This document shows positions 1-6,331 of a stretch of DNA of 10,422 nucleotides, one piece after another. Each line of letters starts with the position of its first letter. Positions within the stretch are counted from its first letter, which is position 1. The position numbers and the translations under genes are program-made. The stretch is taken from the NCBI GenBank assembly GCA_017462145.1, contig JAFTRT010000039.1, positions 1 through 10,422 on the forward strand, in the 5' to 3' direction. The notes under the pieces are model-generated. The model did no database searches, had not been told where the DNA came from, and saw only the letters and a program-made list of their open reading frames with translations. Source of the stretch: Clostridia bacterium. Lineage in GTDB: Bacteria; Bacillota_A; Clostridia; Oscillospirales; CAG-272.

Positions 1-631
1 CCAAAATGAGGATCGATCGCCGAGACGCAGGCAAGGGGACCGTGCCCAAGGCGGGATCGGTGGATAGCTCCACGATGCCGATATTTCCTTTGATCTTGGT
101 CAAGGTGAATTCGGCCATTTCGGCGTAATCCACTGTCATGGTGGAGTGGAGGATCTGATCGAGGTGATCGTATTCCATCTCCAATCGGTAGCGGAAAGCC
201 GTGGGGGCAGTTGTATCGTTGCGTTCAATACAGATTTCCAGGCGAACACCGCTTCTCTCCAAGGATTGGGATTGTACAAGAACCCAGCCTTCTGTTTCGA
301 AATTGTCGGTTCCCATGGTACCGATCCGAGTCCCGTTGCGTACAATCTCCCAGCCAAGGGAGAGATCCTTTTGGAACTCCCAGCTTTTGGGCAGAGGCAT
401 TCCCAGCACACGGCGGAGTGTTCCGTTCCGAAAGGCTCTCATCTCGCAGGTCTCTGCCTTGACCGGTACAATATCCTGATGGGTCAAGGAGGAGGTGGTC
501 GTCTCCGCAGGGGGAGAGGTGGTCTCTTGAGGGGAGGTGGTTTCCTCTCCGTCCGAAAGGGCACCGCCGCTTTGACAGCCTGTGCAGAGCAGACCGAGGA
601 AGAGTAGCAGGCAAACCATTCTTTTTTTCAT
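1..631 (-). CDS. Lipoprotein of unknown function (3' end beyond window)
   Basis: Reading the minus strand from the ATG at 631 gives 210 residues with no stop before the left edge, so the C-terminus is missing. The N-terminus is a lipoprotein signal: a short basic start (MKKR), a hydrophobic run, then LLCTGC, with Cys19 as the likely lipidated residue. Next comes a Thr/Ser/Pro-rich tether of about 25 residues (roughly 27-50) with repeated ETTS/TTSP-like units. A folded region follows, with alternating hydrophobic residues and several Trp and Gly, suggesting a beta-rich domain (for example around GWEIVRNGTRIGTMG). I do not recognise the family. The start lies 3 bases after the stop of the protease gene, with GAGG about 8 bases upstream inside that gene, so the two are translationally close and probably co-transcribed. 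Expected location: outer face of the cytoplasmic membrane. The reading frame and lipobox are seen directly; the role is unknown. Confidence 0.8.
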   Translation of the reverse strand, partial: MKKRMVCLLLFLGLLCTGCQSGGALSDGEETTSPQETTSPPAETTTSSLTHQDIVPVKAETCEMRAFRNGTLRRVLGMPLPKSWEFQKDLSLGWEIVRNGTRIGTMGTDNFETEGWVLVQSQSLERSGVRLEICIERNDTTAPTAFRYRLEMEYDHLDQILHSTMTVDYAEMAEFTLTKIKGNIGIVELSTDPALGTVPLPASRRSILIL

Positions 632-634
632 GGG

Positions 635-2062
635 TTATGCCTCGTAGGCGGTAAAGCCGAAATCTGCCAGACTGACGCCTACCGAGTAGCCATCCATGTA
701 CCACTCAAACCAAGAAAGCAGGTCGCAAATTCCCAATTGATAGACCTCGGTCAAGCCTGCGTCATCCGGATCCAAGCCATCGGATTCGGTGTAGAGTAAG
801 GGAGACGTTTCGGTAAAGGAAGAACCGATCAGAATTCCGTTGGACTGATGCAGCGTGGTGTTGCCTTGGTAATAGTCGGCATAGAAGAGATGCTCCTCGT
901 CATCGTCGGTCAGATTGACCATCAAATACATCTCGGTGCCGTCGTCAAAGGACCAGAGCACGTCAACAAACAGAATATCGGTTTGCACGCCGTAGCAGAT
1001 GGAATAGAAGGTATCCTCCACGACATAGTCGGCACGGATCACGGTATCGTCCTCGTAGTCGATGTTTTGCAACAGCCAGTTGAGCAGAATCTCCTCGGGC
1101 GAATAGCTGGCTCGGTAAAATTCTGCCATGGTCATGGGAGTATCAAAATCCAATCGGCGAAGCTCGGCAACGAACACGGCAAAATTCAGGTTTTGTGAAT
1201 CGGCCACACCCCACGTGTTGATGCCGATTACCTCACCGTACTCATTGATGAGAGGGCCGCCGGAGTTGCCGTTGGTAATGGAAGCATCATGCTGGAGATA
1301 GCGGACGTTGTCGATCACACGGTCATAATAGGTTACAATGCCCTGAGAGAAGGTATTGGTCAGACCCTTGGAAGAGCCCACGGCATAGACCTTGCTTCCA
1401 ACGGGAACGGCCTCGGAGCACAGAGTTGCATGCTCAAAGTCACTGCCCCGTATCTGCAGGACGGCAAGATCGATGTCTTTGTCATAGGCCAATACGTTGC
1501 GCACGGTGTGAGAGGCACCGTTGATGGTGATCTTGGCGGAATAAGCTCCCTCAATCACGTGATAGTTGGTCAATATCATGCCATCGGAGCTGTAGACCAC
1601 CCCGGTTCCCAAGGAAAGGGCGGTGCCCGCCTTGTTGTAGGTAATGATCTCGCCCACGTAGCGGATGGCTTGGTCATTGATCTCGGTGGCCGTATAGCCG
1701 GGCATGGGGATCTCGGTCTGCTCGGTGAGAACCGTGCCGCACTCGGCACAGTGAGAGCCTTGGGACTTGCCAGCCTGCAAGCAGGTTGGATCGGTCTCCT
1801 CGTCGATCACCTCGGTGTGCCCCGTGACGGGAAGCGTTTCTTCCTCGCTTTCCTCACAAAGTGCGCAGACCCGTTTCCGGATCCCTGTCTCCGTACAGGT
1901 TGCCTCACGCTTGACCGACCAAGCACCGAAGCTGTGATGACAGTCCTTTTCCTCTGCGGCGGCTAATCTGCTCCCCACCAGTGCCAATGCACCGCAGGAG
2001 GACAGCAGGCAGACCGTTCCAATCAGAAGGAGGAGTGCAATTCCTTGTTGGATTCGTTTCAT
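635..2062 (-). CDS. Lipid-anchored trypsin-like (HtrA/DegP-type) serine protease with CxxC repeats
   Basis: 475 residues. A signal peptide with lipobox LSSC makes Cys23 the likely lipid anchor, so the enzyme should sit outside the cell. Residues 41-125 hold two degenerate cysteine repeats of a type common in clostridial surface proteins: Cys56, Cys66-x-x-Cys69, Gly-His82, then Cys94, Cys105-x-x-Cys108. The first repeat opens with HSFGAW. A trypsin-like domain spans about 130-300: His168 in TNYHVIEG, Asp198 in DIDLAVL, and Ser267 in ITNGNSGGPL, so the catalytic triad is intact and follows the HtrA pattern. No PDZ domain follows. Instead there is an acidic, aromatic-rich tail (about 311-475) that I do not recognise. 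The start is supported by AAAGGAGA upstream of the ATG. The gene begins 13 bases after metH, so it is likely part of that operon. A role in envelope protein quality control is an inference from the family. Confidence 0.88.
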   Translation of the reverse strand: MKRIQQGIALLLLIGTVCLLSSCGALALVGSRLAAAEEKDCHHSFGAWSVKREATCTETGIRKRVCALCEESEEETLPVTGHTEVIDEETDPTCLQAGKSQGSHCAECGTVLTEQTEIPMPGYTATEINDQAIRYVGEIITYNKAGTALSLGTGVVYSSDGMILTNYHVIEGAYSAKITINGASHTVRNVLAYDKDIDLAVLQIRGSDFEHATLCSEAVPVGSKVYAVGSSKGLTNTFSQGIVTYYDRVIDNVRYLQHDASITNGNSGGPLINEYGEVIGINTWGVADSQNLNFAVFVAELRRLDFDTPMTMAEFYRASYSPEEILLNWLLQNIDYEDDTVIRADYVVEDTFYSICYGVQTDILFVDVLWSFDDGTEMYLMVNLTDDDEEHLFYADYYQGNTTLHQSNGILIGSSFTETSPLLYTESDGLDPDDAGLTEVYQLGICDLLSWFEWYMDGYSVGVSLADFGFTAYEA

Positions 2063-2075
2063 TCGGGCTCTCCTT

Positions 2076-4502
2076 TCAAGAGGTTGGTTGTTCCAAGGCT
2101 TTTTTCAGCTCTTCCGCACATCGAACCGCTTCCATGGCATCCTTGGCATAGCAGTCGGCACCAATGGCGCGGGCGTATTCTTCGTTGAGCACGGCACCGC
2201 CCACCATTACCTTGCACCAAGGTGCCTCCCGACGGAGCAAACGGATGGTTTCCTCCATGGCGGGGACGGTGGTGGTCATCAGGGCACTCAGTCCCACAAT
2301 GGGCGCATGGAGACGAACGGTACACGCCACTACGTCCTCCGGTGCAACGTCACGTCCCAGATCGGTGACGGCAAAGCCGTAATTTTCTAACATCAGCTTG
2401 ACGATGTTCTTTCCGATGTCGTGGATATCACCCTTGACCGTGGCTAACACCACGGCACATGTTGCTTCGGGAGCGGAATCCGATTGATCTTGGATGTAGG
2501 TCTTGACCGCTTCAAAGGCTGCCTTGGCCGCCTCGGCACTCATCAAAAGCCCCGGCAAAAAAATGGTTTGCTCTTCAAAGCCGACACCGACCCGATCCAG
2601 AGCAGGGATGATCTGCTCCTGTACCAATCGCATGGGCTCGGTGGTCTGCAAGGCCTCGGCCGCCAACCGCCCCGCTTCTTCTTTCAACCCCTTGACGATA
2701 GCATGCATCAGCGCCCCCGTCTCTTCTGTTTTGACGGCGGGCTTGGCGGCAGGTGTTGCAGTGGGGGTCGGACAGGGCAGATCCCGGGCAAAGGCCACAT
2801 AGTCCTTGCAATTTTCATCCAGACCCATCAGACTGCGGTAGGCGTAATAGGTCTTCATCATATCTTGGGAGTAAGGGTTCATAATGGCTGCCGAGAGTCC
2901 TCGATCCAAAGCCATGGCAAAGAAGGTGCTGTTGAGCAGATCCCGTGCAGGCAGCCCGAAGGATACGTTGGAAACCCCAAGGGAGACACAGCAACCCAGC
3001 TCACGGCGGATCAGCTCTACCGCACGAAGGGTCTCGGATGCCGCACGGGCATCGGCGCTGACTGCCATTGCCAAAGGATCGAACAGCAGATCCTTTTTGT
3101 GGATGCCGTATTCCTCTGCACGAGCCAAGATCCGCTTGGCGATGGCCAAGCGCTCCTCGGCGGTCTCGGGGATCCCGTTCTCGTCCAAGGTCAGGGCAAC
3201 CACCACACCACCGTAACGGCGAGCCAGGGGGAAGACAGCCTCCATGCTTTCCTGTTTTCCGTTGACCGAGTTGAGCATAGCCTTTCCATTGTAGCGGCGC
3301 AAGGCGGCCTCCATGGCAACGGGATCGGCGGTATCGATCTGCAAGGGCAGATCCAGAATGGCCTGCAGCTCGCAAACCGCCTGTGTCAGGACGGTCTTTT
3401 CGTCAATTTCGGGAAGTCCCACGTTGACGTCCAGCAGGTGAACGCCCTTTTCCTGTTGGGCCAGTCCCTCGTTGAGAATATAATCCATATCCCCTGCCCG
3501 AAGTGCTTCCTTGAAACGCTTTTTGCCTGTGGGGTTGATGAGTTCACCGATCAGCACGGGGTGCTCTCCCAACTTCACGGCGTGGGTGTAGGAGGATACG
3601 CAAGTTTGGTATTTGGGAGTAATGGGGAGGGGCACGGCGTGGGCGGTCTTGGCCGTCAGTGCCCGAATGAAATCGGGCGTCGTACCGCAACAGCCGCCCG
3701 CAATGCGGATGCCCTCCGTGATCAGATCGGCACAGTCGTGAGCAAATTCCTCGGGGGAGAGGTCATAGACCGTTTTGCCGTCGATCAGCTTGGGAAGTCC
3801 TGCGTTGGGCTTGAGCAATACGGGCACCGAGGCACATTGCAGATAACGGCGTGCAACGTCTCCCAAAAGCTTGGGTCCCAAGGAGCAGTTCATGCCGATG
3901 GCATCGGCTCCCATCCCCTCTAACATGGCCACCATGGCCTCCGGGGAAGCTCCCGTCATCAGCTTGCCATCCGCTCCGTAAGCATTGGAGACAAAGACGG
4001 GAAGGGTACAATGTTCCCTGGCGGCCAGCAATGCCGCCTTGGTCTCATAGCTGTCATTCATGGTCTCAATGAAGATCAGATCCGCACCGTACCGAGCGCC
4101 CAAACGGACGGTCTCGGCAAAGATCGATACGGCATCCTCAAAATCCAAGTCTCCGTATGGCTTGAGCATCCGCCCCGTAGGGCCTACGTCAAGAGCGACC
4201 CACTTGGGCTGTGCGCTCTCGGAGGTGCGAGCCGCTTGTTGTGCGTGACGGATGGCGGCGGCAACGATGGTCTCCAGCTCCTCAGAGGAGAACTTGAGAC
4301 GGTTGGCACCGAAAGTATTGGTACAAACCACGTTGCTTCCCGCATCGTAATAAGAGCGGTGAATGCGTGTAATCGTCTCTCCGTGGGTCAGATTCCAATG
4401 CTCGGGCAGTTCTCCCCCGCAGAGCCCCTCTGCTTGAAGCAGGGTTCCCATTCCGCCGTCCAGGTACAGGAGGTGATTCTTCATATATTCGGTGATCTTC
4501 AT
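2076..4502 (-). CDS. metH: Cobalamin-dependent methionine synthase (5-methyl-THF:homocysteine methyltransferase), without activation domain
   Basis: 808 residues. It moves a methyl group from 5-methyl-tetrahydrofolate to homocysteine through protein-bound cobalamin, in the cytoplasm. Domains in order: a homocysteine S-methyltransferase barrel (about 5-290) with zinc ligands Cys206 (GMNCS) and Cys271-Cys272 (GGCCGT); a pterin-binding barrel (about 315-570) with IGELINPTGKKRF, LLDVNVG, QIDT and NSVNG; a Pro/Ala/Thr linker (about 576-594); a B12 cap helix region (about 597-670); and a B12-binding Rossmann domain (about 680-800) with GDIHDIG, in which His694 is the lower cobalt ligand, plus GLSALMTTT and VGGAV. 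The C-terminal AdoMet/flavodoxin-dependent reactivation domain of E. coli MetH (about 1,230 residues overall) is absent. The start ATG has GAGGAAA (4508-4514) upstream. metF lies 99 bases before it on the same strand and supplies the methyl donor. Confidence 0.95.
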   Translation of the reverse strand: MKITEYMKNHLLYLDGGMGTLLQAEGLCGGELPEHWNLTHGETITRIHRSYYDAGSNVVCTNTFGANRLKFSSEELETIVAAAIRHAQQAARTSESAQPKWVALDVGPTGRMLKPYGDLDFEDAVSIFAETVRLGARYGADLIFIETMNDSYETKAALLAAREHCTLPVFVSNAYGADGKLMTGASPEAMVAMLEGMGADAIGMNCSLGPKLLGDVARRYLQCASVPVLLKPNAGLPKLIDGKTVYDLSPEEFAHDCADLITEGIRIAGGCCGTTPDFIRALTAKTAHAVPLPITPKYQTCVSSYTHAVKLGEHPVLIGELINPTGKKRFKEALRAGDMDYILNEGLAQQEKGVHLLDVNVGLPEIDEKTVLTQAVCELQAILDLPLQIDTADPVAMEAALRRYNGKAMLNSVNGKQESMEAVFPLARRYGGVVVALTLDENGIPETAEERLAIAKRILARAEEYGIHKKDLLFDPLAMAVSADARAASETLRAVELIRRELGCCVSLGVSNVSFGLPARDLLNSTFFAMALDRGLSAAIMNPYSQDMMKTYYAYRSLMGLDENCKDYVAFARDLPCPTPTATPAAKPAVKTEETGALMHAIVKGLKEEAGRLAAEALQTTEPMRLVQEQIIPALDRVGVGFEEQTIFLPGLLMSAEAAKAAFEAVKTYIQDQSDSAPEATCAVVLATVKGDIHDIGKNIVKLMLENYGFAVTDLGRDVAPEDVVACTVRLHAPIVGLSALMTTTVPAMEETIRLLRREAPWCKVMVGGAVLNEEYARAIGADCYAKDAMEAVRCAEELKKALEQPTS

Positions 4503-4567
4503 AACGGTTTCCTCATTTCAAAAGGGTTTGTTTTCAGACAGGAAGGTTCAGATGGTTGCGTGGCGAA

Positions 4568-4584
4568 CGGATGGTTGACATCCG
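4568..4584 (-). other. Small hairpin in the metF-metH gap
   Basis: The 99-base gap between metF and metH contains a perfect 6-bp inverted repeat, CGGATG/CATCCG, with a 5-base loop; GA and TC can pair beyond one mismatch. No run of T follows on the minus strand, so it is unlikely to be a terminator. It may affect mRNA stability or the relative yield of the two proteins, or be chance. I see no promoter for metH in the remaining gap. Confidence 0.3.
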
Positions 4585-4601
4585 ATCAACAGGAGCGGCC
4601 T

Positions 4602-5477
4602 TCATGCCAAAATATCCGACAAATTGCGGAGAATGGCCTCCGCCACATCGGGCTTGTTCATGGAATAGACGTGCACGTGGTCAATTCCATTGGCAAACAG
4701 ATCGATGATCTGGTCGGTGGCATAGGCAATTCCCGCCTGCTTCATGGCGGCAGGAGTAGAGCCAAAGCGGTCTACCAAAGCCTTGAAGCGCTGAGGCACA
4801 AAGGAGCCGGACAGCTTGACGGCACGTTCGACCTGATTGCCGTTGGTGATGGGCATGATGCCGGGGAGAACGGGAACGGTGATTCCCGCCTCACGGATCT
4901 TATACAGAAAATTATAGAGCAGATGATTGTCGAAAAACATTTGAGTGGTCAGAAAAGAGCAACCGGCATCCACCTTTTCCTTGAGGTAGAGGATGTCCTC
5001 CTTTTGATGCTTGCTTTCGGGATGGATCTCGGGGTAGCAGGCACCTCCGATGCAGAAATCAGCTCCCGATTCTTTCAGCTCTCGCACCAGTTCCACAGCG
5101 TGGCGGTAATCCCAACCCGAGCGATCGGCCGCCAACAGTTCGGCGGGGATATCTCCCCTCAAAGCCATGACGTTTTCAATTCCTGCCGCTTGGATATCTG
5201 CAATTCGTTCCTTCACGGTTTGCCGTGTGGAGGAAACACAGGTCAGGTGTGCCACGGTGGGTACGCCGTACTGCGCCTTGATGTTTTTTGCAATCTCCAA
5301 CGTATATTGACTGGTTCCGCCTCCGGCACCGTAAGTAACACTCATAAAGGAGGGGCGCAGTTTGGCGATCTCCTCGGTGGCATGCTTGACGCTTTCAAAT
5401 GCAGTGTCGGTCTTGGGTGGGAATACCTCAAAGGAGAGGGATGGCTTGGAGTCGGTTAGACAATGGGTGATTTTCAT
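4602..5477 (-). CDS. metF: Methylenetetrahydrofolate reductase
   Basis: 291 residues, the usual length for bacterial MetF. It reduces 5,10-methylene-THF to 5-methyl-THF using an FAD cofactor, in the cytoplasm. The family motifs are present in order: SFEVFPPK with Glu17 (the catalytic Glu of the family), VTYGAGGG (47-54), HLTC (77-80), ALRGD with Asp109, FLTTQMFFDN (175-184), PGIMPI (205-210) and HVYSMNKP (269-276) at the C-terminus. I chose the ATG at 5477 because AGAAGGAA lies 5 bases before it and the conserved region starts soon after; an in-frame TTG at 5501 would add eight residues that overlap this site. The product feeds MetH, encoded next. Transcription should start from the promoter at 5531-5559, giving a leader of only about 45 bases. 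Confidence 0.95.
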   Translation of the reverse strand: MKITHCLTDSKPSLSFEVFPPKTDTAFESVKHATEEIAKLRPSFMSVTYGAGGGTSQYTLEIAKNIKAQYGVPTVAHLTCVSSTRQTVKERIADIQAAGIENVMALRGDIPAELLAADRSGWDYRHAVELVRELKESGADFCIGGACYPEIHPESKHQKEDILYLKEKVDAGCSFLTTQMFFDNHLLYNFLYKIREAGITVPVLPGIMPITNGNQVERAVKLSGSFVPQRFKALVDRFGSTPAAMKQAGIAYATDQIIDLFANGIDHVHVYSMNKPDVAEAILRNLSDILA

Positions 5478-5482
5478 GTTCG

Positions 5483-5490
5483 TTCCTTCT
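5483..5490 (-). promoter_or_regulatory. metF ribosome binding site
   Basis: AGAAGGAA on the minus strand, 5 bases before the ATG at 5477. It decides the start in favour of this ATG over the in-frame TTG at 5501, which has no comparable site. Confidence 0.75.
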
Positions 5491-5496
5491 ATCTGC

Positions 5497-5506
5497 GCCA
5501 ATTGGC
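5497..5506. repeat. Palindrome in the metF leader
   Basis: GCCAATTGGC is a perfect 10-bp palindrome in the predicted 5' leader of metF, just upstream of the ribosome binding site. It extends with one mismatch to TG...CA. It could be a protein-binding half-site pair or simply chance; no known operator is recognised. Confidence 0.35.
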
Positions 5507-5530
5507 ATAAAATGTATGGCGGATGTCAAC

Positions 5531-5559
5531 ATTATACCATAAAAGAATCGGTAAATCAA
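5531..5559 (-). promoter_or_regulatory. Sigma-A promoter of the metF-metH operon
   Basis: On the minus strand, -35 TTGATT (5554-5559), a 17-base spacer, then a perfect -10 TATAAT (5531-5536). The transcript should start near 5524, leaving a short leader of about 45 bases before metF. That leader is too short for a SAM, cobalamin or T-box element, and none is recognisable. Confidence 0.85.
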
Positions 5560-5572
5560 GGGGTTTTCCGTA

Positions 5573-5603
5573 AGAAAAACCCGCCACGTTGATTCGTGGC
5601 GGG
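5573..5603 (-). terminator. Intrinsic terminator of the amidase gene
   Basis: A perfect 9-bp GC-rich stem, CCCGCCACG/CGTGGCGGG (5580-5588 with 5595-5603), with a 6-base loop. On the minus strand it is followed directly by TTTTTCTTA. It lies about 40 bases after the stop of the amidase gene and 13 bases before the -35 box of the metF promoter, so it separates the two units. On the plus strand no T run follows, so it works in one direction. Confidence 0.92.
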
Positions 5604-5643
5604 AAAGAGCGGTTTTGCATGTTTGCGATGGAAAAAAGGGTGC

Positions 5644-6225
5644 TCAGACAGGCCCTAAAAGAGTCTCCAAAGAACTTCCGCTCAAAAGTGCTTCGTAGGC
5701 GGCTTCATCATTCAACAGGAGGATCGCTCCTTCAAGATGGAGTACACGGAGGGAGGCGTAGGAATACTCGGACAGGGGGCGATCCAATGCGTCGTTGGTA
5801 TGAGCACAGACCAGAACATCATCGGGGGTGATCTCGCTGATGATGAGGGTATGGTAAAATTCTCCCTGGTCATTGGCCAGCTGGATCACATCTCCCACTG
5901 CTACCTGCCGCTCGGCACGGGCATCGGTGGCATAAGGGCCGATTCCTCCGTTTGCTTGCAAAAAGTCGGGGGTGCGCAGTAAAAAGCGGTACAGCTCATC
6001 GACCCCCGACCAAGCAGGAGCACGGTTTTCGGGGTTGATGTAGTACCACCCGAAGGTAGGGGTGAAATTCATCACGCCGCAGCCGGCCAGAATACATTGG
6101 GAAACAAAATTGGTGCAATCTCCTCCGAACCCCGCAAAATCGGAGAAAAGGGGATTGCGGGAGAGTGCCCACCGTCGGGCGTACTCCACAGCACGGGAAC
6201 GGTTGTAGGAAATGGGAATCAGCAT
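5644..6225 (-). CDS. Amidase_6 (NlpC/P60-like) putative amidase
   Basis: 193 residues. The N-terminal pattern YNRSRAVEYARRWALSRNP, then GGDCTNFVSQCILAGC, matches the Amidase_6 domain family of Firmicutes, whose members are predicted cysteine hydrolases. Cys37 in GGDCTNF is the likely nucleophile and His125 in FYHTLII the likely partner; the AHTNDALDRPL segment (141-151) is also typical. The ATG at 6225 is chosen because AAAAGGAGG lies 6 bases upstream. Longer forms reading to 6348 would run through the divergent promoter and the start of the neighbouring gene. With this start there is no signal peptide, so the protein is predicted cytoplasmic or exported by another route. The substrate is unknown; peptidoglycan or peptide amide bonds are the family guess. 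It has its own terminator and is divergent from the nuclease operon. Confidence 0.85.
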   Translation of the reverse strand: MLIPISYNRSRAVEYARRWALSRNPLFSDFAGFGGDCTNFVSQCILAGCGVMNFTPTFGWYYINPENRAPAWSGVDELYRFLLRTPDFLQANGGIGPYATDARAERQVAVGDVIQLANDQGEFYHTLIISEITPDDVLVCAHTNDALDRPLSEYSYASLRVLHLEGAILLLNDEAAYEALLSGSSLETLLGPV

Positions 6226-6231
6226 GACGAG

Positions 6232-6240
6232 CCTCCTTTT
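6232..6240 (-). promoter_or_regulatory. Amidase gene ribosome binding site
   Basis: AAAAGGAGG on the minus strand, 6 bases before the ATG at 6225. It is a near-perfect anti-16S match and fixes the start of the amidase gene. Confidence 0.88.
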
Positions 6241-6252
6241 GAAATTTGGTAC

Positions 6253-6258
6253 AGTATA
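6253..6258 (-). promoter_or_regulatory. Possible -10 box of the amidase gene
   Basis: TATACT on the minus strand, about 27 bases before the amidase start codon. No good -35 lies at 16-18 bases: the nearest likeness, TTGTAT (6279-6284), is 20 bases away. The promoter could be weak or activator-dependent. This is a tentative call. Confidence 0.25.
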
Positions 6259-6281
6259 TGCAAAAAGAGATCTCTTGCATA
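6257..6281. repeat. Imperfect inverted repeat in the divergent promoter region
   Basis: The left arm TATGCAAAAAGAGA (6257-6270) is directly followed by the right arm TCTCTTGCATA (6271-6281). The arms match fully except for three extra A in the left one; the core AAGAGATCTCTT is a perfect 12-bp palindrome. The repeat overlaps the -35 box of the rightward nuclease operon and the candidate -10 of the leftward amidase gene. It is well placed to be an operator for both genes, but that role is inferred only from position. It does not resemble a Firmicutes LexA box (GAAC-N4-GTTC). Confidence 0.45.
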
Positions 6282-6303
6282 CAAAGAAAAAATATGCTAT
6301 AAT
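6275..6303 (+). promoter_or_regulatory. Sigma-A promoter of the yhaO/yhaN-like operon
   Basis: -35 TTGCAT (6275-6280), a 17-base spacer and a perfect -10 TATAAT (6298-6303). The transcript should start near 6310, about 22 bases before the start codon at 6332, with AAGGAGG (6320-6326) in between. Confidence 0.85.
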
Positions 6304-6331
6304 AAGGACAGTATATTCCAAGGAGGACGGT

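Noticed and set aside
225..704. Minus-strand open frame of 159 codons
   Set aside because: It is out of frame with the lipoprotein that starts at 631 and would overlap the end of the protease gene. The frame with the lipobox and good spacing is preferred.
1289..1966. Plus-strand open frame of 225 codons
   Set aside because: Antisense to the protease gene, which has an intact catalytic triad and a signal peptide. No ribosome binding site or recognised motif was seen for the plus-strand frame.
2484..3923. Plus-strand open frame of 479 codons
   Set aside because: It is antisense to metH, whose domains are all recognisable in the other strand. Its protein has no recognised motif and it arises from codon bias of the real gene.
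4565..4587. Terminator between metF and metH
   Set aside because: The hairpin is short and no T run follows on the minus strand, so readthrough into metH is expected.
4011..5459. Plus-strand open frame of 482 codons
   Set aside because: It runs antisense across the end of metH, the intergenic gap and nearly all of metF. The true genes have full motif sets and ribosome binding sites; this frame has neither.
5478..5501. TTG start adding eight residues to MetF
   Set aside because: No ribosome binding site precedes it, and the extra codons overlap the strong site used by the ATG at 5477.
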